Notes under the pieces: generated by a model
The model's input: only the letters and a program-made list of their open reading frames with translations
Databases searched by the model: none
What the model was told of the DNA's origin: nothing
NCBI GenBank assembly: GCA_016712525.1
Contig: JADJQX010000007.1
Location: forward strand, 1,798,001-1,862,000
Source: Myxococcales bacterium
GTDB taxonomy: Bacteria; Myxococcota_A; Polyangia; Polyangiales; Polyangiaceae
Reading direction: 5' to 3'
DNA: 64,000 nucleotides
Program-made: the position numbers and the translations under genes
Shown here: positions 10,455 to 20,073 of the stretch, piece by piece
How positions within the stretch are numbered: the first letter of the stretch is position 1
Layout: every line of letters starts with the position of its first letter

Positions 10455-11030
10455 TCACGCCACGCGGCGAAGCCACACGAGGCGCGCGAACGAGACCGCA
10501 AGAGTCGCGAGCGTGATACCGCCGAGCAGGCCGAGTGCCTCCCCCGCGAAGAGCCCCGTGCATCGAAGCGCCGTGACCCCGAGCGCCCCGGCGGCCAAGC
10601 CTACAGAGCCCCACATGTAGTTTTTCGTGTCGTTGGCGCGAGGCGCGAAGAAGGCGAGCACGAGCCCCAGCACGGCGCCGGTCGCCACGCAGCACGAAGG
10701 CATGGTGCAACACGTGCCGCCGCGCGCCGCGGCGTCCATGGTGGCGCAGCACGGGCGCAGGACCGACATGGGGACCAGCCAGGATACGAGGCCGAGGGCC
10801 GCGCCGCGCCGCATCCCCTGCCCCACGAGGTTCCCCATCCACTCGCCCCCGACCACGATGACGAAGACGAGCGGGAGCGCCAAGAGAGACTCGTGGCCTC
10901 GCACGAACCACGAGAGCGCGCCGGTCGCGAGCACGACCACGGCGGCCCGAACGAGCGACGTCCACAGGCGCCCGCGCTCGTACGCTCGCAGGGCCCGAGT
11001 GCGCAGGTCGGAGAGATCCTCAGTGCTCAA
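10455..11030 (-). CDS. Cys-rich polytopic membrane protein linked to ECF sigma factor
   Basis: A 191-aa protein with about six hydrophobic segments. The start is a TTG at 11030, chosen because GGAGG (11036-11040) sits 5 bases upstream; the longer ATG frame runs back through the sigma factor gene. The gene overlaps the end of the sigma factor by 11 bp, so the two are translationally coupled. The N-terminal 25 residues are charged and would face the cytoplasm. The loop after the third segment holds three Cys pairs (PCCATMDAAARGGTCC and SCCVATG), a possible metal or redox site. Its position directly after an ECF factor is where an anti-sigma factor is usually encoded, so it may be an unconventional membrane anti-sigma factor or a metal transporter. 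I do not recognise the family. Confidence 0.78.
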   Translation of the reverse strand: MSTEDLSDLRTRALRAYERGRLWTSLVRAAVVVLATGALSWFVRGHESLLALPLVFVIVVGGEWMGNLVGQGMRRGAALGLVSWLVPMSVLRPCCATMDAAARGGTCCTMPSCCVATGAVLGLVLAFFAPRANDTKNYMWGSVGLAAGALGVTALRCTGLFAGEALGLLGGITLATLAVSFARLVWLRRVA

Positions 11031-11562
11031 GCTCGCCTCCTCGAAACGCCGCGCGAAGCCTCTCGTACGCGCGGGATAGTCGCTTGCGGAACGTCGCGTC
11101 CGGCACGGCCGGCCGGTCGACGCGGCCGAGCGCGGCGTGGATCGCCTCGGCCGACGGGCCATCGAGCTCCTCGACGGCGACGGCGAGGGCCGCTTCGAGC
11201 TCTGCGCGGAGCAGCGCCTCTTCGGCCGATGCGTCGCCCGACGGCACCCCGTGGGCCTCTCGTTCGTCCGCGCTCCGCGACGAGCGGGACCTCCGCGCCT
11301 CCCCGCGAATCTCGTTGGTGCACACGGCATAGAACCAGGGCAGCACGGGGCGCCCCGGGGAAAACTCGCTCGCCCGCGCGAACACCTTCAAGAGCGCGCT
11401 CTGCGCGGCGTCCTCGGCGACGGACGGGGCGACCCGCGCCCGCGCGAACCTCACGGCGCGGGGGTGGAGCGCACGAAAGAGAGGATCGAACGCCGCGCGA
11501 TCGCCCGTAGCGAGCCGCGCCATGAGCGTGTCGAGCTCCTCTTCTTCGTGCGCTCGGGCCAT
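11020..11562 (-). CDS. ECF-type RNA polymerase sigma factor
   Basis: A 180-aa sigma-70 family factor. Region 2 spans about residues 15-85 (AFDPLFRALHPRAVRFAR, DAAQSALLKVFARA, LPWFYAVCTNEIRGEAR) and region 4 about 120-175 (FRKRLSRAYERLRAAF). The ATG at 11562 lies one base after the stop of the upstream Cys-rich gene and avoids a spurious extension through it. It overlaps the downstream membrane protein by 11 bp. The operon order (small exported Cys protein, sigma factor, membrane protein, ATPase) suggests a stress- or metal-responsive regulon under autogenous control. No C-terminal Cys-rich domain of the CorE type is visible; the cysteines are in the two flanking proteins. Confidence 0.88.
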   Translation of the reverse strand: MARAHEEEELDTLMARLATGDRAAFDPLFRALHPRAVRFARARVAPSVAEDAAQSALLKVFARASEFSPGRPVLPWFYAVCTNEIRGEARRSRSSRSADEREAHGVPSGDASAEEALLRAELEAALAVAVEELDGPSAEAIHAALGRVDRPAVPDATFRKRLSRAYERLRAAFRGGELEH

Positions 11563-11563
11563 C

Positions 11564-11779
11564 TCAGCCTTGAGGGCCGCGCGGCTCGGCGTGGGCCGCG
11601 GCGCTCTTGGCGTGCCCCGCCTTGCAGCAGGCCGCGCCCGGGTGGCAGCAGGCGGCACCCGGGTGGCAGCAGTCCGAAGATAGCTTTTGGGACGCGGCAA
11701 AACCGGCCGCGAGGGCGACGGTGGCGAGCGCCGCGGCGAAGGTGATGCGGCGCGCGTGGTGACGGACGAACGAAATCAT
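11564..11779 (-). CDS. Small exported Cys/His-rich protein
   Basis: A 71-aa protein with an N-terminal basic and hydrophobic segment (ITFAAALATVALAAGFAA, about residues 12-29), likely a signal peptide or anchor. A short mature part follows with a near-exact 21-bp tandem repeat encoding CCHPGAA twice and then CCKAGHA. Six cysteines and several histidines in about 35 residues suggest metal binding. It begins the operon; its stop is one base from the ATG of the ECF sigma factor. GGAGCAAGC precedes the ATG. I do not know a named family; a periplasmic metal sensor or metal buffer is the simplest guess. Confidence 0.72.
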   Translation of the reverse strand: MISFVRHHARRITFAAALATVALAAGFAASQKLSSDCCHPGAACCHPGAACCKAGHAKSAAAHAEPRGPQG

Positions 11780-11920
11780 GGCTTGCTCCTTTCGGATGCT
11801 AGCCCTCGGCCGGCGAGGCGTGACACCCCACCCGGTCGATTTCCCGAAGGCCCCACGGGCGCGCCCGGCGAGCCCTCGGCCTGCCAGACGCGCCGGGAGC
11901 CCGGCCGGGTCGAGCCTCGG

Positions 11921-12754
11921 TCAGCGCGCCTTTCGCGCCTGCCCCGTGGCCTCGGCCTCCATCTCTTCGAGCGCCGCGGCGAGCTCGTCCTCTTCCTTGG
12001 AGGCCGACACCGACGGAGGCGCCGCGGGAGCCTGCACGCGCGCCTGCACCGACTCTTGCGGAGCCTGAGGCGCCTCGGCGGGCGCGAGGCCCATCTTGCG
12101 CTTGAGCGCCGCGAGCTCGTCCTCGGCGCCCGCGTCGCGCTCGAGGCTCTGGAATTTGTGCGCCAAGCTGTCGCCCGTGTACTCCTCTTGGAGCTCCGCG
12201 CCGGCCTCGGCCTCGGCCTCGAGCTGGTCGATCTTGGCCGACATGCGATCGAACGTCTCGAAGGCGCTCTGATCCTTGAGGCCGTGCATGGTCTCCTGGA
12301 TCGCCTTCTGGGCCTCGGCGCGCTTCTTCCGCGCGACGAGCACGTTCTTCTTGCGCTTCGCTTCCTCGATCTTGTCGTTCAGCATGCGGAGGGCGCGCTT
12401 CAGCTGATCGACGGACGCCTTCTGTTTCGACCACTGGTCGTTGAAGGTCTGCGCGAGCTGATCGTGCTCTTTTTTGCGGGAGAGAGCCTCTTTGGCGAGC
12501 TCCTCGTTCCCGGCGCGCAGGGCCATCATCGCGCGGCGCTCCCACTCGGCGGCGTTCGCGGCCTCTTGTTCGTACTGCTTCGCGAGGCGCTTCTCGTCCG
12601 CGATCGACGCGGCGACCTGCTTCTTCGCCTCGACGAGCTGGTTGTTCATGTCCAAAACGATCTGGTTCAGCATCTTCTCCGGGTCCTCGGATTTGCTGAT
12701 CAGATCGTTGAGATTCGACTTAATGAGCTGCGCCAGACGGCTAAAAATTCCCAT
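11921..12754 (-). CDS. pspA: PspA/IM30 family membrane-stress protein
   Basis: A 277-aa protein that is almost wholly coiled-coil, beginning MGIFSRLAQLIKSNLNDLIS, the amphipathic helix typical of PspA/Vipp1. The family motif around DPEKMLNQIVLDM (about residues 24-36) is present. The usual length is about 220-230 aa; here a Pro/Ala-rich extension (about 230-265) ends in an acidic helix. PspA proteins polymerise on damaged inner membranes and preserve proton-motive force. The preceding gene on this strand (107 bp upstream) encodes a YbjN-like protein, so the two may be co-transcribed. No PspF or PspBC gene is nearby. Confidence 0.9.
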   Translation of the reverse strand: MGIFSRLAQLIKSNLNDLISKSEDPEKMLNQIVLDMNNQLVEAKKQVAASIADEKRLAKQYEQEAANAAEWERRAMMALRAGNEELAKEALSRKKEHDQLAQTFNDQWSKQKASVDQLKRALRMLNDKIEEAKRKKNVLVARKKRAEAQKAIQETMHGLKDQSAFETFDRMSAKIDQLEAEAEAGAELQEEYTGDSLAHKFQSLERDAGAEDELAALKRKMGLAPAEAPQAPQESVQARVQAPAAPPSVSASKEEDELAAALEEMEAEATGQARKAR

Positions 12755-12861
12755 AGTTCGTGCTCTCGCGGCCTTGTCTTCGGGTTCTTCGGGGTTCCGT
12801 GGGGCTCTCGGCGCCAGGCGCCGATCGAACGAGGACCGCGGGGCGGCCCTTCGCATGGGCG

Positions 12862-13266
12862 TCAGCTCGCCGGCTTCGATTTCTCGGCCAGCGCGGCGAG
12901 GCTCGGCACCTCTTCGGCCAGCGTGACGTCGATCTCGTCGAGCAGGGCCTCGAGCTCGTTGTAGTCGAGGTTCTCGAGCTCGAGCGCGCTCGTGAGCACG
13001 ATGTTGTCGTCCTCGATTCCGAAGCTCGTGTGGACGAGCGTGCTCGCGTTGAGCGAGAGGAGCGTCTTGTAGAACGCGGCCGTGTCCTCTTTCGGCGCCT
13101 GCCCCACGTTGACGCGGGTCACGACGAGCGGCGGCTCGACGTGGAGGGCGATGGGCGGCATCGAGTCGCTCGCGGCGCGCAGCACGTAGGTGCCGTGTTT
13201 GTCGAGCGGCGAATACCGCCGGTTCATCTTCGTGAGGTACGCCTCGACGTCTTTCTCCGTACGCAT
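12862..13266 (-). CDS. YbjN / type III chaperone-like small protein
   Basis: A 134-aa protein starting at ATG 13266 (MRTEKDVEAYLTKMNRRY). The pattern of a helix, mixed beta strands (GTYVLRAAS, PPLVVTRVNVG), a helix (LLSLNASTLVHTSFGI), then a strand and helix (NIVLTSALELENLDYNELEALL) is that of the YbjN/CesT-like fold. YbjN proteins are linked to stress and surface phenotypes; CesT-like folds act as chaperones. It lies directly upstream of pspA on the same strand and is divergent from the kinase gene at 13489. An accessory role for PspA is inferred from position only. Confidence 0.72.
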   Translation of the reverse strand: MRTEKDVEAYLTKMNRRYSPLDKHGTYVLRAASDSMPPIALHVEPPLVVTRVNVGQAPKEDTAAFYKTLLSLNASTLVHTSFGIEDDNIVLTSALELENLDYNELEALLDEIDVTLAEEVPSLAALAEKSKPAS

Positions 13267-13488
13267 GGCCCCGTGCCTCGTCCTTTCCGAATGGCGGTAA
13301 CGACCTCTCCCTCGCGGAGGCCCGCTCGAACGTTGCCACTCTACCGGAAGCGGCAAGCACCAGGTGGCGGTTTCCTCGCCGACGGCCCTCGCCCTGGCCC
13401 CTGCCCACACCCGGCCCGCGGCGCGGCGCACTGCATCACGACGCCGATTCGCGTTGGACGGCGGGATTCGTGCTACCGTGAGGGTCGC

Positions 13489-14496
13489 ATGGGCGCGGAC
13501 TCCAGGATCCCATCGGGGACCATCCTCGGCGGGAAGTTCCGCATCCGCCGCCTTTTGGGCCAGGGCGGCATGGGAGAGGTGTACGCGGGCGAAGGTCGCC
13601 GCGGCGAGAAGGTCGCCATCAAGGTGCTCCACGATCGCGCCGCCCAAGACCCCGACCTCGTGGCGCGGTTCAACCGCGAGGCCGAGATCGCTCGAGCCAT
13701 CCACTCGGACTATGTCGCCGCCGTGCTCGGGTCGGGCAAAGAGCCGAACGGGAGGCTCTGGATCGCCTTCGAGAGGCTCGTGGGCGAAGGGCTCGACGAG
13801 CGCCTCCGTCGCGAGCAATACCTCGCCTTCGGAGAGGTCGCGCCCATCGTCGACGACTCGCTCCAGGGCCTCATGGCCGCCCACGCGGCGCATGTCATCC
13901 ACCGAGACATCAAGCCCGCGAACCTCTTCATCGAGAAGCGCAAGCTCACGCAGCAAGAGGTGTCCGAAGGCGCCCACGAAGAGCGCACGCGCATCCTCGA
14001 TTTCGGCGTGTCGAAGGTGAGGTCCCAGGCCGACCGCAAGAACGAGCCCTCCCTCACCGCCTTCGACGCCACCCTCGGGAGCTTTGCCTACATGGCCCCC
14101 GAGCAGGTGCGCGGCTCGGCCCGCGTCGACGAGCGCGCCGACCTCTACGCCCTCGGCGCCGTCGCGTTCCGCGCGCTCACGGGCCGCCTCCCCTTCGAGG
14201 GCACGAACGCGCTCACCCTCATCGCGCTCAAGCTCGATCGCGACCCGCCCACGCTCACCCAGACGACCGGCGACGAGTGGCCCCAGGGCATCGAGCGTTT
14301 CCTAGGGAAGCTCATGGCGAGGGACCGCGAGAACCGGTTTCGAACGGCCGAGGAGACGCTCGTCGCCTGGCGGAGGGTCGCCGACGCGGTAGAGGACGTT
14401 CGCCGACGCGCGCCGCCGGACGAGCACCACGACGACCGAGGCGACGCGACGCAGGGCACGTTCGCCGACGACTACGATCTTCCGTTCCGAAGGTAG
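13489..14496 (+). CDS. Soluble Ser/Thr protein kinase
   Basis: A 335-aa Hanks-type kinase starting at ATG 13489 with GAGGG upstream. Motifs: GQGGMGEVYAG, VAIK with Lys45, HRDIKPANL (Asp140), DFGVSK (171-176), YMAPEQVRG. About 35 acidic and charged residues follow the kinase fold and there is no membrane segment, so it is probably cytosolic. It is longer frame-wise on the 5' side only because the upstream DNA lacks stops. It converges with another kinase gene that ends 22 bp downstream. Substrates are unknown. Confidence 0.93.
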   Translation: MGADSRIPSGTILGGKFRIRRLLGQGGMGEVYAGEGRRGEKVAIKVLHDRAAQDPDLVARFNREAEIARAIHSDYVAAVLGSGKEPNGRLWIAFERLVGEGLDERLRREQYLAFGEVAPIVDDSLQGLMAAHAAHVIHRDIKPANLFIEKRKLTQQEVSEGAHEERTRILDFGVSKVRSQADRKNEPSLTAFDATLGSFAYMAPEQVRGSARVDERADLYALGAVAFRALTGRLPFEGTNALTLIALKLDRDPPTLTQTTGDEWPQGIERFLGKLMARDRENRFRTAEETLVAWRRVADAVEDVRRRAPPDEHHDDRGDATQGTFADDYDLPFRR

Positions 14497-14518
14497 TCGG
14501 CGCAGCGCCTCGAGCGGG

Positions 14519-16099
<1,581 letters not shown>

Positions 16100-16215
16100 C
16101 GAGCCAGAAGGGTACCCAAAGGCTCGGCTTCGTCCAAGGCTTCCCTCATGCCTTTTTCGGCCGCTCGGGAACTCTGCGTGCGCCCGACCCGTTCCGTGGT
16201 AATTCCCCGCCCCGC

Positions 16216-17769
16216 ATGGGGTATCCGGCCAAGATCGCGTTGCGTTACCTCGTCTCGACGAGGCGCTCCTTCATCCTGTTCGCCACGGTCCTCGCCATCC
16301 TCGGCGTGACCCTGGGCGTAGGCGCGCTCGCGACCGTGATGAGCGTCACCGGGGGCTTCCACAAGCAATTCCGCGACAAGGTGCTCGGGGTCAACGCGCA
16401 CGTGCTCGTGCTGAAATACTCGGTCGACTTTCGCGAGTACCCCGAAATCATGAAGAAAGTCGCCGAGGTACCCGGGGTACGTGGCGTCGCGCCGTTCATC
16501 ATCAACCCGATGATGGTCACCCACGGCGGGCGCACGGCGACCGGCGTGCTGCTGAAAGGGGTCGACCCGGCGCTCATGCCGAAGGTCCTCGACCTCCCTC
16601 GGCACATCGTCCAAGGCTCCATGGACGGCCTGCGCCGCGAGGGCGCGAAGCCCCCGGAGCGTAGGGTAGACCCGTTCGATCCCTTCCCCTCGAGCCCCCC
16701 TGCCGCAGGCGACGCCGGGGCAGGCACGAAGGACGAGAAGCACGGTCTTTTGCGGGACGTGACGGCCCCCGACAAGGCGGCGACGGCCCCCGCGGAGGCC
16801 CTGATCACCGACGCGGGCGCCCCCGCCGCCGAGGCTCCCAAGGGCCCCGCCCTCGCGGGCGACGTGACCCCCGACGGAGGCTACGCGAGCAAGCTCCCGA
16901 CGGACGACGACGTCCTGCCCGACACGATCGACCCCGACCCGTGCAAGAGCCCCGAGCAAATCAAGAAGCTGCCCGGCGTCATCATCGGCAAGACGCTCTC
17001 CAAGCAGCTCGCGGTCGAGATCGGGGACTGCCTCCAGATCACCTCCCCCACGATCGGCATCTCGCTCGGCGCGAGCGGCTCACGCCCCCCGATAGCGAAG
17101 CAATTTCGCGTTATTGCGGTCTTCGAGGCGGGGTTCGACCAGTACGACTCGAAGCTCGTCTACACCGACCTCTACGAGGCGCAGGCCTTCTACGACCAAG
17201 GCGACAGCGTGACCGGCGTCGAGATGACCATCGACGACATCGACGACTCGGGCGCGATCGCCAAGGAGATCGACAAGCGGCTCGCCAACGGCGTCTACCA
17301 CACGATGGACTGGCGGGAGCTCAACCACGGGCTCTTCACGGCGCTCCTCATCCAGCAGATCGGCATGAGCTTCATGCTCGCGCTCATCGTGCTCGTCGCC
17401 GCGTTCACCGTGGTGGCCGTGCTCATCATGGTGGTGCTCGACAAGAAGCGAGAAATCGCGGTGCTCAAGGCCCTCGGCGCGACCGACGCGGCGATCATGC
17501 GCATCTTCCTCTACCAGGGCACGATCATCGGCGTCGTGGGCACGGGGCTCGGCCTCGTGGTGGGCTATTTGTGCTGCCGCGCCATCGCCGCGTATCCGTT
17601 CCCGCTCGACCCGAAGGTGTACTTCATCACGCACCTCCCCGTGCTCATCCGCCCCACCGAGTTCTTGGTGACGGGAGCCATCGCGATCGCGATTTGCAGC
17701 GGCGCCACGATCGTCCCGGCCCTCCACGCGGCGCGTGTGAGGCCAGCGGACGGGCTCCGCGCCGAGTAG
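16216..17769 (+). CDS. LolC/LolE-like FtsX-family ABC permease with periplasmic insert
   Basis: A 517-aa permease. TM1 is near residues 18-43 (FATVLAILGVTLGVGALATVMS), then a periplasmic domain, then three C-terminal helices (about 375-510) in the MacB/FtsX pattern, with the conserved KKREIAVLKALGAT loop. LolC and LolE release lipoproteins from the inner membrane and are usually about 400 aa. Here an extra segment of about 100 residues rich in Ala, Pro and Asp (about 140-245) interrupts the periplasmic domain before GVIIGKTLSK. No LolD ATPase is adjacent in this window. ATG 16216 gives a proper N-terminal amphipathic start (MGYPAKIALRYLVSTRRS). Confidence 0.87.
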   Translation: MGYPAKIALRYLVSTRRSFILFATVLAILGVTLGVGALATVMSVTGGFHKQFRDKVLGVNAHVLVLKYSVDFREYPEIMKKVAEVPGVRGVAPFIINPMMVTHGGRTATGVLLKGVDPALMPKVLDLPRHIVQGSMDGLRREGAKPPERRVDPFDPFPSSPPAAGDAGAGTKDEKHGLLRDVTAPDKAATAPAEALITDAGAPAAEAPKGPALAGDVTPDGGYASKLPTDDDVLPDTIDPDPCKSPEQIKKLPGVIIGKTLSKQLAVEIGDCLQITSPTIGISLGASGSRPPIAKQFRVIAVFEAGFDQYDSKLVYTDLYEAQAFYDQGDSVTGVEMTIDDIDDSGAIAKEIDKRLANGVYHTMDWRELNHGLFTALLIQQIGMSFMLALIVLVAAFTVVAVLIMVVLDKKREIAVLKALGATDAAIMRIFLYQGTIIGVVGTGLGLVVGYLCCRAIAAYPFPLDPKVYFITHLPVLIRPTEFLVTGAIAIAICSGATIVPALHAARVRPADGLRAE

Positions 17770-17924
17770 GCGCTCCGAGTAGCTCCGCGCGGGATTTTTC
17801 CGCTCGCAGCGAACGGGTGACCGTGGGCCCGACGGGCCTCGGAAAAAAACGTGCGCGGGCCGACGGAAAACGGCGCTAAGGTCGCAAAGAACACGGTTTT
17901 TCTGCGAGCGAGGTTTACCTGCCC

Positions 17925-20072
17925 ATGCGATGGCTCGTCGAGGTCTCGGCGATCGGGAAAGAGGATCGGGAGACGTTCTGCGTCGAAGCGGACTCGTGGC
18001 AGCGCGCGCTGCAGATCGTGCGCGCGCACCGCGGCGAGACGAGCGCGATGAGCGGCTTCTCCATCGAGCTCCTCGAGGAAGGCTACCGCGCCGTCGACCC
18101 GGTCGCGCGCATGCGCTTCGTCGTCAAACGAGCGTCCGAGGGCACGAAGCTCTCCGACATCGACATGACGGCAGGAGGCTCCGCCAAGACCTCCGTCAAA
18201 CCCGAAGCCCCGAAGCCCGCCGCGTCCAAACCCGAGCCGCCCAAGGCCGCGCCGAGCGGCGCCTCGCTCGCGAAGGACGCAAAAGACCCTAAAAAAGACG
18301 CGAAACCGGCCGCGGCCCCCGCGTCGCCGGAGTCGAAGCCGAAGGCCGCACCGCCGAGGCCCGCGGCAGCGGCAGCGGCAGCGGCCGCAGCCCCACGCCC
18401 CGAGGTCCCGAAGACCGAGCCCTCGACGACGAATGGCAAGGCCGAAAAGGCCGACGCGTCCGCGCCGCGCCCTGCCGCGGCTGCCCCACCCGCCCCGTCC
18501 GCCGAGCCCTACCAACCGATGACCGAGCCGGCGCCGACGGTGGTCGCTCCGCCTCCGGTCGGTGCGCCGCTGCCCGGCCTCCCCGCGTTCACGGTGCTGT
18601 CGCAGCGCTCCGAGAGCCCTACGGCGGCGTCTCCGCTCAGCTACCGCGAGTACGTCTTCATCGTCCCGAAAGACACGGTCGAGGGGGTCGCCGTGGGCGT
18701 GCTCCTGGGCCAGCTCGAGCTCGTCCAAGCGTCCCTCGCGAGCGCGCCCTCGGGCAAGCTCGTGCAGCTCGCGGCGTTCGACGAGGCCTATGTGGGGAAA
18801 CCTCCGCGTCCCCCGCTCGCGACGCTCGTCTGGAAGGATTGGCGCGGCGAGCCCGTCGTGTCGTTCCCTCGCAAGGCGAGCATCCCGCCCGGCTCTCGGC
18901 CCGTCGCCACGGCGCCCGTCCCTTCGCTGAAGCCGGCCTCGGTGCCCCCGAAGGCCACGCTCCTCGAGCCACGCACCACCCTCGACGACGTCCGGGCGGT
19001 CCGGCCCGAGCTCGCCCCCGACACGACCCGCGCCGAGCCCGCGCAGCTCGCCAAGACGACCGAGACTCCCGCGTTCGTCCCGCCGAGCGCGCTCCCGTCG
19101 TCCCCGGCGGTCACGAAGAGCGTGCCCCCGCCCGCTCCGAACGTGCCTGCGCCCCAGGTCACGAAGAGCGTGCCCCCGCCCGCTCCGAACGTGCCTGCGC
19201 CCCAGGTCGCGAAGAGCGTGCCCCCGCCTGCTCCGGCCGTGGCCGTCGTGAAGAGCGTGCCCCCGCCCGCAGCGGTCGAACCGGCACCCGCCGTCGTGAA
19301 GAGCGTGCCCCCGCCCGCGGCGGTCGAACCGGCGCCCGCCGTCGCCGTCGCCAAGAGTGTCCCGCCTCCCGCACCCGAGCCCGCACCCGCGACCACCCGG
19401 AGCACCCCTCCTCTCGCAGCGACCTTGCCGCTCGGAGCCGCGAGCCCGGCCATTCCCCCACCGGCCGTGCTCGGCGTCGAGAAGGCCCCCGACTTCACCC
19501 CGCCCCCCGGCAGGACCGCGTCGTCGGCGCGCATCCCGATCGCCAAGGTCGGAACCCGCGTCTCGGGAGACGAGCTCATCACCTCGCTCTTCGAGGCGAT
19601 GCACGACCTTCACTTCCTCCGCGACGCGATCGAAGGGGCCGACTTCTGCCTCCAGCTCGCGCAAGAGGTCATCCCGTCGCGCGCGTGCTTCGCGCACTTC
19701 TTCGACCTCGAGAAGCGGGAGTTCTGCCTCGTGCGCGCCAAAGGTGAGGCGACCGATGATCTCGTCGGCAAGCGGCACCTCGAGGCCGAGCCGATCCTGT
19801 CCGCCGCGGTCAAGGCGCGGAAGGCCATGGTCCGCGGAAGCGAGGACGCGATGACCGCGCGCTACACGACCATCGGCGGAGCGAAGAGCCTCGTCGTCGC
19901 GCCGGTCCTCGTCGCGGGTCGAACCCTCGCCATCCTCGAGATGGTGAACCCGAACGACGGCGCGCCCTACACGCAGGACGAGGCCAACGCGATGACCTAC
20001 ATCGCCGAGCAGTTCGCCGAGTTTTTGTCGTCACGAGGCCTCGTGTTCGACCACGGTCGCGCCGGCCGGTAA
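17925..20072 (+). CDS. GAF-domain protein with long Pro/Ala repeat linker
   Basis: A 715-aa protein. The N-terminus (about residues 1-70, MRWLVEVSAIGKEDRETFC) is a small conserved-looking domain. A Lys/Ala/Pro-rich linker follows, then a second folded segment (about 240-310, EYVFIVPKDTVEGVAVGVLL). A second Pro-rich linker has six KSVPPP repeats (about 395-485). A C-terminal GAF-like domain (about 555-705; CFAHFFDLEKREFCLVRAKG, LVVAPVLVAGRTLAILEMVN) completes it. GAF domains bind small ligands or proteins. The histidine kinase gene starts 2 bp after its stop, so the two are very likely co-expressed and may share a pathway. GAGG precedes the ATG. Confidence 0.8.
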   Translation: MRWLVEVSAIGKEDRETFCVEADSWQRALQIVRAHRGETSAMSGFSIELLEEGYRAVDPVARMRFVVKRASEGTKLSDIDMTAGGSAKTSVKPEAPKPAASKPEPPKAAPSGASLAKDAKDPKKDAKPAAAPASPESKPKAAPPRPAAAAAAAAAAPRPEVPKTEPSTTNGKAEKADASAPRPAAAAPPAPSAEPYQPMTEPAPTVVAPPPVGAPLPGLPAFTVLSQRSESPTAASPLSYREYVFIVPKDTVEGVAVGVLLGQLELVQASLASAPSGKLVQLAAFDEAYVGKPPRPPLATLVWKDWRGEPVVSFPRKASIPPGSRPVATAPVPSLKPASVPPKATLLEPRTTLDDVRAVRPELAPDTTRAEPAQLAKTTETPAFVPPSALPSSPAVTKSVPPPAPNVPAPQVTKSVPPPAPNVPAPQVAKSVPPPAPAVAVVKSVPPPAAVEPAPAVVKSVPPPAAVEPAPAVAVAKSVPPPAPEPAPATTRSTPPLAATLPLGAASPAIPPPAVLGVEKAPDFTPPPGRTASSARIPIAKVGTRVSGDELITSLFEAMHDLHFLRDAIEGADFCLQLAQEVIPSRACFAHFFDLEKREFCLVRAKGEATDDLVGKRHLEAEPILSAAVKARKAMVRGSEDAMTARYTTIGGAKSLVVAPVLVAGRTLAILEMVNPNDGAPYTQDEANAMTYIAEQFAEFLSSRGLVFDHGRAGR
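19110..19375 (+). repeat. In-frame KSVPPP tandem repeat in the GAF protein gene
   Basis: The first two units are identical over a 48-bp period (starting 19110 and 19158; 16 codons, V-T-K-S-V-P-P-P-A-P-N-V-P-A-P-Q). A third starts at 19206, and three shorter degenerate copies follow. All keep the reading frame, so the array encodes a flexible Pro-rich linker and is liable to change length by slippage. Confidence 0.85.
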
Positions 20073-20073
20073 G

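Noticed and set aside
19110..19375. Regularly spaced repeats that could suggest a CRISPR array
   Set aside because: The units are contiguous, in frame and without unique spacers; they encode a Pro-rich linker.
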